Source of the DNA: Melitaea cinxia
Taxonomy: Eukaryota; Arthropoda; Insecta; Lepidoptera; Nymphalidae
Direction: 5' to 3'
Length of the DNA stretch: 64,000 nucleotides
NCBI RefSeq assembly: GCF_905220565.1
Contig: NC_059419.1
Coordinates: 310,001 to 374,000, forward strand
Numbering within the stretch: position 1 is the stretch's first letter; every line of letters begins with the position of its first letter. The position numbers were made by a program, and so were the translations under genes. Of this stretch, positions 30,988-42,345 are shown in pieces. The notes under the pieces were generated by a model. That model saw only the letters and a program-made list of their open reading frames with translations, was not told the origin of the DNA and searched no databases.

Positions 30988-33900
30988 CTATTCGTGCCAG
31001 CCAAGCTCCTTGAGGAAGCCTAGCAGACCCTTCACGTTGCCGAAGACTTCCTGGAGCAACCTCGGTGTCCCAAGGTGTAGTGCCCTGTAGTTCGCCACAC
31101 CACCGCATTCCAGCAGGATATGTGAGGCCGTTTCCTCTGCCTCCAGGCACGCTCTGCACAGGGGGCTGTCTGTAACACCTAGATTGTGTAAGTGCTTGTT
31201 AAGCAAGGCATGTCTGGTAAGCGCCCCGACCAGTAGTCGGAGCTGGGCTCTTTCATAACCGCGAAGTTTGCGGGACAATCCTGGGTTGATCGTCGGAAGA
31301 GCTTCCTTGGTCTGCCTGCAGGTAGTTAGGTTTGACCAATATTCTTGGTGCATTACCTTGGTGTTGTGTCGCAGCTGGCTACGCAGCCATCCGAAAGGCA
31401 GAGGCAGAATGGGTTCGGGTCCGTGGACCCTCATCTCCGATCCATTCCTCGCCAGTCGGTCGGCCGCGTCGTTGCCTCGCGATCCACTGTGTCCCTTTAT
31501 CCATTGAAGGGTAATGGTGTTTGTTTCACTTACCTTCGTCAGAGCTCGATGGCACTCGTATATTAGCCCTGATGTTATAATGTCGCTCTGTAGGGCTTAC
31601 AAGACCGATCTGCTATCGGAAAGTATACGGATTGGAAAACCCTGTACCTCTCTAGATTTGATCGCTGTTGCTGCCATTATGATTCCCATGCATTCCGCCT
31701 GGAAGACGGTGTTGTGGATTCCTAATGGCGATGAGATGTGGATATTCAGGTCTTCTGAGTAGACCCCAGAACCTGTACCTGTTGATGTTTTCGACCCGTC
31801 TGTGAAGATTCTTAACTCTCTGGGGTTGAGGCCTTCACCTGGGTCTTCGTGTAATTGTATTCTGTATTTTTTGTCGAATACGTACTGTTTGGGTATCCTG
31901 TCGGTAACCGCTTCGACGAGCGGTTCCCTGTTTACCAGTTCGCCAAGTATTCCTGTGTGTGCTACCTTTACGTTCCTCCAAAGGTTTACCTTCCTGAGTC
32001 TTACCGCAGCCGCTCCCGCCTCCTGTTGGATAAACAGGTGCAGCGGCGGCAGGTTCAGTAGGGCTTCCAGGGCGGCTGTCGGAGTGGTCCTCATGCAGCC
32101 CGTAGTCGCCATGCAAGCTAGCCTTTGAAGTCGTTGTAATTTTGCTTCACCGGTGATTAGTCTGGTTCTCGGCCACCAAACCACCGCACCGTAGCTGATA
32201 ATTGGCCTGATGACGGACTGGTACAGCCACAGAGTGATTTTTGGGGATATACCTCATTTCTTACTTATCATTCTGCGGCACTGCCAGAAGGCTATTGTAG
32301 CCTTGTCAATTTTGCTGTTGAGATGTTTGCTCCAGTTCAGTTTGCTATCTAGAATAATTCCTAGATACTTTACCTCCGAGCTGAACTGTAGCTCCGTACC
32401 GAACAGTCTAGGGGGGTTGTAGCTCCCCAATTGCCGTTTGTTAGTGAACATTACCTGTTCCGTCTTTCCAGGATTGACGGTGAGTTCGTTATCTATGCAC
32501 CATCTCTCCACAATTCGTAGCGCCTGCTGTGTGACATTGCACACGGTACTGCTGACTCTGCCGCTGATTAAAATAGCGATATCATCAGCGTACCCGATCG
32601 TGAAGTAGTTGTGCTGGTTCAGTCTGGTTATAAGGTCGTTTACCACTAGGTTCCACAGTAGTGGGGAAAGCACCCCTCCTTGTGGACATCCTCTGGCTAC
32701 CAGTGCATGTTGTGCCTCAGTTGATGTAAGTTTGATGACTCTTTTTCTGAGCATGTTACCTATCCAGTATCGGGTGTACCCCGTGCTTAACTAGGGCCGA
32801 CGAGATGCTGTTGAAGTTGGTCTTGTCAAAAGCTCCTTCTATGTCGATGAAGGTGCCAAGACACATAGCCTTGTTTTCAATGGCCTCTTCTATTTTACTG
32901 ACCACTGCATGTAGAGCTGACTCTGTTGATTTACCTTGGCTGTACGCGTGTTGGTTTGGGTGTAGGCGTACTGTAGCTAGGGCGTTTTCTCTCAGATCCC
33001 GTTCGCACAACCTTTCTAGAGTCTTCAGCAGAAATGATGTAAGACTTATAGGTCTGTGGGATTTGGGTTCAGAGTAGTTACTTTTTCCCGGTTTGGGGAT
33101 GAAGATTACCTTTACCTCCCTCCACTGCCTTGGCACGTAGCTGTGAGCTAAACAGGCTACCAAAACAGTGGTAAGCCTCTGGATCAGTCGGTTACTTCCC
33201 CACTTTAGAAGTGCCGGGAAGACCCCGTCCAACCCTGGGGATTTGAAGGAGTCAAAGCTGTTGATAGCCCATCTGACTTTTGATGGACTTACTACCTTGA
33301 GTGCATACTCCCAATGCTCCTCTGTTGGGGCTACGTCCTCCTCGGGCCAATCCACCGACTGCATGATGTGGCACCCTGGGAAATGTGTCTGAACCAGGAT
33401 GCACTCTGCTTCTTCCGGCGTGCTCGTGAAGGTGTTGTCAGGCTTTCTTAGGGAGCCCTTCAGCTGGCTGGATTGGTTTACTAGAACCTTCCTTACCCTG
33501 TTGGCCTGTTCGCAGGTTTCCACGCTGCTGTATTCATTGCTCTGTTTAGAAGTCGCCTTACCTTTTTCCTGAGTCTTTCCAGTTCAGGCCCCCACCAGAT
33601 TACTTTATTCTCCGGTGGCAATGATAAGGGACATGCAGTTATGTAGGAGTCTATAATGTTGCTAGTCAACGTATCTACCTGCTGTTCTATATGTCCTGTT
33701 CCCACAAGCCGGTCTGGGCATGCCTGCTCGCTGAGCAGCTGCTCCAGTCTCTCAGCGTAGTGCACGCGGTCGGTTTTGCGTGGGTTACGCCTAGGGGTTG
33801 CTGGAACTGTATTTACCTGCACATCGAAGCGTATCCATCTGTGATCTGAGCACGATGCCTCATCGGATACGTGCCAGTTGGAGATGGTCCCAGAGGCCGC

Positions 33901-34503
33901 TTCTGTGGCAAGAGTTAGGTCGATGATTGTCCTGCTACGTCTGTTCACGATAGTGGGTTCAGAGCCCATATTCATGATCTGTAGGTTTGTGGTCATCAGA
34001 TATTCAACTAAGAGCTTACCTCTTTTGTTTGTTGTTTTCATTCCCCATAGGATGTGATGTGCGTTGGAGTCAGTGCCTATAATTATTTGCAGCCTGGCCT
34101 CTTCGCAGTATGTTATCAGCCGTGCCATGTCGTGCGGCGGTGGCGCATCAGCCTCCGGCATGTAGGCCGACGCGATCACCATCTCCGGCAGGCTGTGGTC
34201 TTGCGTTCTATGCAGCTTTATGGCGCACACATCTCTAGAACAGAATCTCGTTAATGTTTGCGCCTGTATATTGTTGGTGATGTAAATATAGGCCCTGCTG
34301 CTTTCCGAGCCTGTATGTGTAATTAGTTTACCTCCAGAGTTCCGGAGTCCGCATACAGTGCCATTCCTGACCCACGGCTCCTGGATCAGTGCAATGGCTG
34401 TTGTGTTAACCTCCAACCATTTTCGCATTTGAGCCGTTGCTGTCATGCTATGGTGGAGGTTTGCTTGGAGGACTTTACAGGACGGGTGAGCTGGGTAAGC
34501 CAT
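30988..34503 (-). pseudogene. Retrotransposon ORF2: endonuclease, reverse transcriptase, RNase H (broken)
   Basis: From the ATG at 34503, two bases after the ORF1 stop. Endonuclease (about 33820-34500): LQANLHHS, IQEPWV, GTDSNAHH and SDHRWIRFDV give the N, E, D/N and SDH catalytic signatures. Reverse transcriptase (about 32250-33400): IFIPKPGKSN, ARGCPQGGVLSPLLW and YADD at 32581-32592. RNase H (about 31440-31900): FTDGSK, AECMG, SDSRS, GNDAADRLA. C-terminal zinc motif C-x2-C-x8-H-x4-C near 31110-31165. Damage: frameshift in 33493-33523, frameshift near 32756-32775, TGA at 32254-32256, TAA at 31597-31599. It would nick target DNA and copy the element RNA if intact; in this copy it cannot be translated whole. 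Confidence 0.93.
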
Positions 34504-34505
34504 CG

Positions 34506-36194
34506 TCAGACAGCATTTCCCCTGCCTCCTCCGTCTCTGTCCCCCCTATGGCCAGGTTGTCCAGGCCTGCCAGACAAGCCCCCTCCTCCGACTCCAGAAG
34601 CAGCTCCTCCACGACCACTGCCTCTTCGGTCTGGGGTTTGGGGCTCGACTGCCTCACAGGGGGTGGCTCGGGGATAGCCGGGATTGCTCCCGACTTCTCC
34701 GCTGTTTGTATCCTCCATGAGGTCGTCATGCTCCGTTGGCAGGTGCTCGGTAAATTTACCTTTCGGACCCTGGAACTTCACGTACACCGACCCCAGCAAA
34801 TAGCAGAGTCGGCGCTCACGTTCAACCAGGGTCTGCACCACGTCCTCAGGAACGCTGAAGATCAGGAACGTGTTACCGTCCTGTCTGTCAACCTTATGGA
34901 GGATCCAGCTGTCTACCCTCGCCCACATATTCTGGAGCCGCAGCGCACGTCCCACATTCCAGATGTCCGGTTGTTCACCCGGAAGGAGGACGCCGCAGCG
35001 GACCAGCCTGACAAGGTCGCACTGCCGTTTAACCATTAGTTTGGTGCCCGTGGGCAGGGCGAGCTCCGAAACTACACGTGTGAGGTACCCCACGGTTTCG
35101 TGGTTCTCACACCACAGTTTCAGAGCTCCGTCGGCGTATATCGGTTTACCCTGAAAAACAGGATTCACCGGTTCGTCATCGGTCGCTTCTATAAGATCCT
35201 TGAGAAGGCGCTCTTGTAGAAGGACCTGTACTTCATGTGCGGCCTGTGCAGTCAGGTGCTCTCCGGTCACAGTTGTCACCGCAACCAGTAAGTCCGACTG
35301 CACTGCCGCTGAATAGGGGACATGGGTACCATCAGCCAGCCTCGGCTTTTTGGGACCACCCCTCGGCTACTGAGAGTCGTCGAGGCGAGCCCTTTTAGCC
35401 GGTACCTGGGATGCACATCCATTGCCCGCCTTACCCTTCGCCTGCGCCTTGCCGCGTTGGGCGTGACCGGTTGCCTGGTTACCCTGGCCACCTGCCACCC
35501 CCTTCGCGAACTTGACGGACCCCTTGGTTTTGGGTTCTTCGGCGTGGGTTGTTATAGCGCGCTTGGGGGCTCCCGCCTCCGATGCACGCCTCCTCTGACG
35601 TTGGCGTTGCCTCCTGTTCATGCGCTGGGGCTTAGGTTCACTCCCTGGTTGGGAGGACCCTGTACCACCTGCGCGTCCCGCCGACTTGCCGGGTTTCCCC
35701 TTGACTTGTCGGCGGTCGATTAGGGTCCACGCCTCGTCAAAGCGTTTTAGGGCAGCCACCTCTCCTGCCGACCGGGTTCCGGGTTGCCCCAGTGCCCTGT
35801 CAGCATCGAGGATAGCACCCTCTGGCTTAGTGCCTCCCTGAGGTGGCACTGAGCCTGTTGAAGGCGCCGTCGACGTGGACGGCCTCGGTTCCTCCGGTTT
35901 CCCGGTTTCCCCTCGGCCACCCACGGACCTGCGCTTTGTGTGTGGTGGCGCCACCTTCTCGGCACCACCCCCGAGTGTGTGTGTGTTTGCTGAGGTCAAG
36001 GTCGACTTCGCTGCCTTGCCTCCGCTAGTGAAGGAGGGCGGTCCCAACTTCGTGGTACCGCTCCCCTGTTGTGTTTGTTGGACCCGTAATGGGTGTTTGG
36101 TAGACGGACCCGCATTCGCGGTTCCCGCCACCAGTAAGGTACCATCCGGTTTCCCTTCAGGTCCCTGTGAGGGTTTGGATCTGTTGTTGTCCAT
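34506..36194 (-). pseudogene. Retrotransposon ORF1: DUF4780-like RNA-binding protein (one internal stop)
   Basis: Likely start at the ATG at 36194 (MDNNRSKPSQ); the frame is open further upstream to 36326. The N-terminal half is disordered and rich in G, P, T, K and R, with a basic cluster (RRQRQRQRRR) typical of nucleic-acid binding. After an in-frame TAG at 35367-35369, the same frame continues through a folded region with LKLWCENHETVGYL and GTKLMVKRQC, which I recognise as the DUF4780 type found in LOA-like ORF1 proteins. It ends at 34506-34508. Expected role: coating element RNA. The stop may be a recent nonsense change, as the frame is otherwise clean. Confidence 0.85.
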
Positions 36195-36941
36195 GTTGAG
36201 TAAGAAAAAAGATTCATCCACTGCGCTCCCTACCCTCCATGGAGCCCGCAACGTTGGGGATGCCGTATCGACACCGGGGCTACGCAGTAGATATAGATGT
36301 GGTAGGTTGGATTCCAAACGCGACATTGGGAGCTACAGATGCCCGGCTGGTGACCGCGATCCCACGGCCCCCAGTTGTTCCGAACACCCTTGCCCCGTCA
36401 GCATGGCCGGTCTCCGCGTCCTCCCAGAGGACCCCACCCCATCTCGCCAGCGTAAAGCACCCAGCTCATCCGTGCAGTTACGCATGTCCATTTCCCAGCA
36501 GTGGCTAGCTACGGGGCTACCGTTTAGCCTGAAATCCGGACCAAAGAGGGCGTGTTGTCTCCCGCGGTAACGAACCCAGACCCCGTTCGACTCAGCCCCC
36601 CAGGACTCCTTCATCCCTGCGTACGGCGATCAACTGCGCAGGACACACGCAGGTAGACAATTGCAGTTGATCCACCGGGTCACCTACTATACCCGGCGGA
36701 TGGCCTGTCATACTTGGCTACAGCAGTCCGGGGTAGATGGTAGTTGCGGCGCCCGTTATGACTGCTGCATTTCCAGGGTGTGCGACCCACTCCAAAGGAG
36801 CTGACGCCCAGGAGTGGGTTCGCCTCCAAGCCCGTACGTCGGCGAGCTGAGGGCGACGAGGACGCGTATGACAGACTCAACAGGGGCAAGCCAGCTTAAC
36901 GCCGCACCCTTAAGCCTACTCACTCCCTGCCCTACACCCCC

Positions 36942-36953
36942 ATCATGAATGAT
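36942..36953. repeat. Target-site duplication, 5' side of the LOA-like element
   Basis: ATCATGAATGAT, the partner of 30891-30902. Confidence 0.93.
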
Positions 36954-37744
36954 ATTTCCACAGTTTCATTACAAAAAAAAAGTAAAAGTAAGTGGTCCAG
37001 TCTAATGAGCACAGTGTGAGAGTTTTTTCTGTTTTGTATTTTTTTTAATCATTTGTTAGCGGTCCTTTAAATAAATAAGTAAATGGTAATAACTAAGTAG
37101 TTCATCTTTAAGTCTTGAGCAAGGTATGGATTTTATATAGATACAGGTTCATATTGTAATGATAATTTCGTCTCCGAGACCCTTAATTACTCTTAGACTG
37201 CTTACCTATAGAGCAATATTTCTCATTAATTTGATCAAACCGATCTCCGCGTCACATTATTCTGAAATAAAATCAAAATATTTATACAGCGTCGCTGTGC
37301 ATCTTTGATATCTCCCCGCCGCGTGCACGAGTGCACCTCGAGTGCGGCGCGGCGACAGACGGCGATTGATCCGAGTTATTTCTGCTCATTGAGGAGTGTA
37401 CGTGCTCAAGGATTCGAACGAGGACTTCTGAGGCATCCGCACTGGAATGGGTTTTACTTATAGCGCTATAATTACCGTACGAAATAATACTAACAAGATG
37501 CTGCGTACTTACACTACTTTAAGGCCTACACGCCAAGTACATTTGTATATCTATAAATATATAAAGAAAAATATTTTATCTACCTTTTGTATATGTATTG
37601 CACTTAATTGTTAACTCTGAGAATTCAACTCTATTGATCTGTTCTTCGTTAGAATGTCACTTTATCCAGAATTAAAATAACATAAAATTCTTGTAATGAC
37701 TCAACGTAAAAACTTGTTACAAATATTTAGTAGAATACTTTTTG
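36954..37744. other. Intergenic, with a small CpG-rich block at 37310-37440
   Basis: Mostly AT-rich. The block CCCCGCCGCGTGCACGAGTG to about 37440 is clearly richer in CpG and may be regulatory. No coding match. Confidence 0.4.
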
Positions 37745-38010
37745 GGTTTTATTTTTAATGTAACTAGGTAGGCAACCAAGCTTACGGTTCACCTGATGGG
37801 AAGCGATTACTGTAGCTTATTAGACGTCTGAAACACCAGAACCATCGCAAATCTGTTACCTTATCCCCAATTCCCCCCAGGAGCTCTGGTCACCTTACTG
37901 ACCAACAGGAACACAATACTGCTTGAAAACAGTATTATTTAGCTGTGATCTTCTGTAAAGTCAAGGTACTACCCCAGTCGGGCTGCTCCATATTTTGAGC
38001 GGGAAATCTT
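37745..38010 (+). repeat. Repeat family B, near full length
   Basis: AACTAGGTAGGCAACCAAGC, GGGAAGCGATTACTGTAGC, CCCCAGGAGCTCTGGTCACC and GGGCTGCTCCATATTTTGAG. About 20 bp missing in the middle. Confidence 0.92.
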
Positions 38011-38760
38011 TACTTCATTACCATTTCTCAACAATTGTTGGTAAGAGTAATAAATCTACTTCTAGACGATGTATTACGATGTAACATGCACTAAACTCTT
38101 AAACCATAGCCGCTACTCACTTCCTAATAAACTCTTTACAACAGTACTAGGTACCTAAATAAATAAAACAAAGAAATTCCTTCCAATTTGCATAAACTTA
38201 AAACATAAAGATAAGTCAGGCAGGCAGATAGACAGACGAAATTTTTAAAAAGATGTTTTTTAGCGTCTATAACTTACAAAAAATCATATTTAATTCGTTT
38301 CCCTAAAATATCCCTCACGCATAGATATCGACTGATAACAATTTAGCTACAGGTACGTAGTTACCTATATTATAGATAAAAGAGGCAGACATTGCTCTTT
38401 TTTTCAAGTTCCTTATCTCATATTTACGGTACACATAGACAAAGTTTCTGGTAATTACCAGTACAGTATGTACTAATATACACCTGCATAGCTCTCAACT
38501 CAATATTACATTTAACGTTACATTTTTGAAGTGAAACTTGTTTAGGCACGTGAGGGTATTTTATTTTAAATTGCAACGTTTTGATGAAACGGCAACGAAC
38601 GGAAATCTAAAGCTTTAGATTTGTATAGATATAAACGAGACTTCAAATTTTTTTTCCAAAGAAGTTTCCTTCTGACATGTGTATTTTGTACGCACGCGCT
38701 TTATTTCAATGAACGAGTTTCTTTAAACATTTAAAACACAATATAGCTGTCGATCTTATA
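38011..38760. other. Intergenic, nothing recognised
   Basis: AT-rich. A CAGGCAGGCAGATAGACAGA tract near 38218 may be a scrap of repeat family G2. Confidence 0.4.
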
Positions 38761-38970
38761 CGATGTTAATTTATGTGAATCAACGCGGAGGGCGCTCAGA
38801 GCCGTGTTTACAGTAAGTCGTGTTTATTATAATCAAAGGAACGACAAACGGGCGACAGCGCCACCTGCCGACATTTGCATCTCAAACGCAGGCGTCTCTC
38901 GTATGCAAAGCTGAAGAGACGGAGCCCTTGTGAGAAGTAGCCGAGCTTAGGCGTTAGTTTAACTGAGTTT
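38761..38970. promoter_or_regulatory. CpG-rich block, possible regulatory element
   Basis: About 200 bp of mixed, CpG-containing sequence (CAACGCGGAGGGCGCTCAGA, CGACAGCGCCACCTGCCGAC) standing out from AT-rich flanks, without repeat similarity or coding frame. CAGCTG/CACCTG-type cores are present. Function is a guess from composition. Confidence 0.25.
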
Positions 38971-39350
38971 AGCTTCCATTAGCACTCGTGCACTGAAAAC
39001 TTTAATTGTATAAATGTGTGTTAAATATTTAATTGATTAAATATTGGGTTCCGTAATTATTTAATTATTTATTTATTGACAACAATTCTGGTGGAGTGGT
39101 GACGAAATTTATTTTAACAGCGATTAATTATATTTTTACCCCACTGCGGCAAAGCCAAAGAAGGATCAAATTTTTATCAGTCTATGTATTTATGTACGTA
39201 TGTTCATCTATTCCTTCGCATCTCAATGAAATATTAATGAACAAATGAGGTATCGTTAGAAGCGTCTTAACTGTACACTGGTTATAGGCTATATGGTATC
39301 ACATTATATTGAACGTGGCGCCCTCTACAGGACATAAAGTGACGTGCTAT
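38971..39350. other. Intergenic, nothing recognised
   Basis: AT-rich sequence without recognised features. Confidence 0.4.
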
Positions 39351-39490
39351 TTTTTTGCGGTACCTGGCCCATTAGGGCCGAAATAATTTGACCCCGGAGG
39401 CAAAGCCCCGGTGATGAAAGTCCGGGTAAAGAGGGTAACCTCGAGGCCCGTACCCAGACAGGCCCTCGGGCTTGCCAAGTACAGCCACAC
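39351..39490. other. Unidentified GC-rich block
   Basis: About 140 bp beginning GCGGTACCTGGCCCATTAGG, with CCCCGGAGGCAAAGCCCCGG (a local inverted repeat) and AGACAGGCCCTCGGGCTTGC. Sharp edges against AT-rich DNA suggest the end of a transposable element. No second copy in the window. Confidence 0.4.
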
Positions 39491-39774
39491 ACTTTTTTTG
39501 TGGTAGTCGGGTTTTAGTTTTTATGTTTTTCTTGTTACAAATAGACATTCGTTACTGGTCTGTGTGTAAATGTGAGATCATCTACTTAATATTAATTTAC
39601 GTATGATAGGTACCGAACTACCGACCTACTGTCCACTGAGCTATCTAGGAGTTCAATTGGTTACTAAGACCCTGCTATAAACTTATTAATTAAGAGTTTC
39701 ACAAAATCATTAATTATAATCAAATGTAGATACGGAAATATTGTCAAGTGAATGAACAAAGGCACACTTCGCTT
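39491..39774. other. Intergenic; weak tRNA-like trace near 39605-39655
   Basis: On the minus strand GATAGCTCAGTGGACAGTAG resembles a tRNA A-box half, and GTAGTTCGGTACC a poor B box. No clover-leaf can be closed, so it is at most a SINE head remnant. Confidence 0.3.
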
Positions 39775-39960
39775 CCCGGCGGCGCCGTCAAAGCGCGGAT
39801 GAAGTCGATTCAATTAAATAAATCCTTTAATAAGCAAACAAGCAGAAGCGAGAGGTCGATGAGATCAAAGCCCTCTTGACGTCAATCTTCGTCCCTCGCG
39901 CCCTCTTCGCGTTATTACTCCGCCGCTGACAGACTGGAGGGACAGATTTGAACGATTTGT
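39775..39960. promoter_or_regulatory. CpG-rich block, possible regulatory element
   Basis: CCCGGCGGCGCCGTCAAAGC and CCTCGCGCCCTCTTCGCG flank an AT-rich core. No coding frame or repeat match. Function inferred only from composition. Confidence 0.25.
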
Positions 39961-40189
39961 GGTTTATTGACAACATGTGCATTCTTATAAATATATGTAG
40001 GCTTTAAAAATTATGTAAACATGTTTTTATTAATGAATTTATGTGTACCTAATGACATTCATTCGATGGAGAGTAGTATTTACGTTGTCTGTATTAAGAC
40101 AACAATTAACCGCTATAGTGTAGGTAGTGATTCGATTCCCACTCGGTATGGACATTTATATTTACATTTTCGGTTTGGATTTTTGTCCT

Positions 40190-40375
40190 AGCGGGTCTCC
40201 CCACCGTGCATCGGAGAGCACGCTAAGCTGTCGGTCCCGGTTGTTATCATAAATATCTGATAGTGATCGTTACTTATAGTAGGGAACATCCGCCGTCCAG
40301 TGGAGCAGCGTGATGGATTAAGCTCCAATCCTTCTCCTACATGGAGAAAGAGGCCTAATGTTATAGGGTTAATCG
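40190..40375 (+). repeat. SINE-C body, head missing
   Basis: GGGTCTCCCCACCGTGCATC, TCGGTCCCGGTTGTTATCAT and CCTTCTCCTACATGG in order; the element ends in GGCCTAATG. Confidence 0.9.
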
Positions 40376-40670
40376 TGACCGTGGTCATATTAAGGTAGCG
40401 TCTCTTCATCAAAGAGTGAAACCATTACCTAGCACAAATAAAATCTTTTAGTCTCAATCTTAAGCTTTTAAATCTATAAGTGCCTACAGCATTTAGGCAG
40501 ACGTGGTTACGTTAAAAGTATTTTCTAATAGGTAATGAGCGCTATTTTTTAACACGTTACACTCAACAGCGGATCAAGTCGTGGTACACGACGTAATCTG
40601 ATACATACAATAAAAAAACACAAACACCCAGCCCTCGACAAAGATTTGTATGGCTAACACATGTTGGCCA
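40376..40670. other. Intergenic, nothing recognised
   Basis: AT-rich sequence with no recognised feature. Confidence 0.4.
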
Positions 40671-40735
40671 TGAGCGAGATCGAACCCGCAAGCCGGCGAA
40701 ACAGTCAGCGCTGAGACTGCTGCATCAAAACATCA
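40671..40735 (-). repeat. tRNA-like SINE head fragment
   Basis: CGAGATCGAACCCGCAAGCC is a reversed B-box arm, followed by GGCGAAACAGTCAGCGCTG. No body is attached. Confidence 0.55.
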
Positions 40736-41300
40736 TCGTCGAGAAATAACATTAACTTGTATGTAAATAAACAGCGCTCGATTTGATCTTGTATTCTGAG
40801 ATGAAATTGGAATCGAGTATCATCGTTAATGGAACTTTTTGGTGTAAGTATTATGGAGGTACATCAGAAATGTCGTATAACTAAGTATTAGTAAGTGCTC
40901 GTAGTTTTTTTGTAGCGTTAGTTGCTTGCAAAAGTTAATAAATAGTTAATTCTTTAATTTATTCGTTGTGGAAGACTGTAAATTTATTTATTTATTTATT
41001 AAATTATTTATTAATTAATATTTATTAGTTATTATTTATTAAAGCAATAAATAAATTTACAGTTTTTTATTCGATCTCAACATTCTGTCTAAAGATCCGA
41101 CCGGATATCGACCGGAGGCCGGAGCCTAAAAATTTGTAAATCTATGTGTCAGACCGATGCATGATACTTATTTGGTATTTTAAATTAGGTATCAACTTAA
41201 AATTCTATGACACCATATACAGCATTAAATAGCAAAGTAACAACGTATTTATAATATTAATTTATCATTTATATTGATTCTTACTTGTAAAAAAAATGTT
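40736..41300. other. Intergenic, AT-rich
   Basis: Contains a TTATTTATTTATTA-rich tract at 40980-41060, bounded by AAATTTATTTATTTATT-like and AATAAATAAATTTAC sequences that are roughly inverted. Nothing else recognised. Confidence 0.4.
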
Positions 41301-41674
41301 TTGGAACGAAGTTCCTAATGGGGCGTTGCGGAGGGTCACCCTAGCCGACAAAAAATGTCCGTAACGTTAAAAAAAGCGTAAGATTTTTATGTATAGTCTA
41401 TGTATGATACAGTGTCAAATGTATAGTCTAATGTATAGTATCTTCATTGCAGTTTGCTATTATTATTATATCAATCGATAAAATTATTATGTATTTTTAT
41501 AAACCACATTGTAAATAAAATAAAGGTGTTAAGATAATTTTGTAAAGTACCTTGTTTGATTGTGATTTTTATCGATATAAAAATCATAATAAAAATGTAT
41601 ACCCGAATAATTATTTTCTTTATACCTGGAATAGAACTTGAATTTTATATTTTATAATAAGGAACTTCGTTCCT
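41301..41674. mobile_element. MITE-like element with 14-bp inverted ends
   Basis: GGAACGAAGTTCCT at 41303-41316 is the exact reverse complement of AGGAACTTCGTTCC at 41660-41673. Next to the left end is GGGGCGTTGCGGAGGGTCAC; just outside the right end is GGTGTCCCACGACACC. The interior is AT-rich and non-coding. Confidence 0.7.
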
Positions 41675-42059
41675 ATCTGGTGTCCCACGACACCACACGG
41701 TTTTTTTTTTTTTATTTTACCCAATAGTTGAATATGTTTTTCGTATGTAAATAAGTAAATTGTATGTAATGAATAGCAAAGAAATAAAATTTTTAATAAA
41801 TATTAATTTAAATTTGTTCTTAGTATGAAATGCTTAGTGACGAACTGCAGGTAGAGTCGTGGGGCGCAAATTTTTAAGCATGTGCTTCTTCATAATTTTT
41901 AATCTGTACAATTTTAAATAATAATAAAACTAAAAACTTAATATAAAACTGTACACTGAAAATATATAGATATTCGCATTTCCAACTTAGTATAGAAAAT
42001 GTAATAAAAAATCTCTGTAACCATTCTCTACTCTTCGCAACGGCACACAAAACAAAATG
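41675..42059. other. Intergenic, nothing recognised
   Basis: Poly-T run near 41701-41715 and AT-rich sequence. Confidence 0.4.
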
Positions 42060-42345
42060 CGACTGGCAAGCGTCGTGCAAACATGACTCCCGGGCCTAAC
42101 CTAATGAGAGCAAGCGAGACGCACTCATACCACCCGCTCGTCACCGAGCGAGACAAACATATGTGGCGGACGAAAGCGCAATACCTACCATTCAAAGAAG
42201 ACAGAGATAGTTAGATGGTATATCGTGGTGTTAGAGAGGAAAGGATATAGATGCTCAGTGTTGTCCCTTCGGTGAATAATTTAAGAGCGACCCTTTCGCA
42301 AGCACTCGTTTCCGTCGCCTCTGCACACAGTCTGAAACGAAATTG
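42060..42345. promoter_or_regulatory. Mixed-composition block, possible regulatory sequence
   Basis: GCGAGACGCACTCATACC, CGCTCGTCACCGAGCGAG (a short hairpin, CTCG/CGAG) and CGCAAGCACTCGTTTCCGTC. Non-repetitive and richer in CpG than its surroundings; no coding frame. Confidence 0.25.

Larger units (their letters stand above)
30903..36941 (-). mobile_element. Full-length, inactivated LOA-like non-LTR retrotransposon
   Basis: 6,039 bp on the minus strand. Both ends are fixed by the 12-bp direct repeat. The 5' end (at 36941) starts GGGGGTGTAGGGCAGG; the 3' end is (AAC)7, seen as GTT units at 30903-30923. It carries a 5' UTR (about 36195-36941), ORF1 with a DUF4780-like domain, and ORF2 with apurinic-type endonuclease, reverse transcriptase, RNase H and a C-terminal CCHC motif. 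RNase H plus this type of ORF1 suggests the LOA group of the jockey superfamily; exact clade is inferred. ORF1 has one internal stop; ORF2 has two frameshifts and two stops. Element length is complete and the duplication is perfect, so insertion is moderately recent. Confidence 0.93.

Noticed and set aside
30988..34503. Intact reverse-transcriptase gene
   Set aside because: Two frameshifts and two in-frame stops in ORF2 make it a pseudogene.
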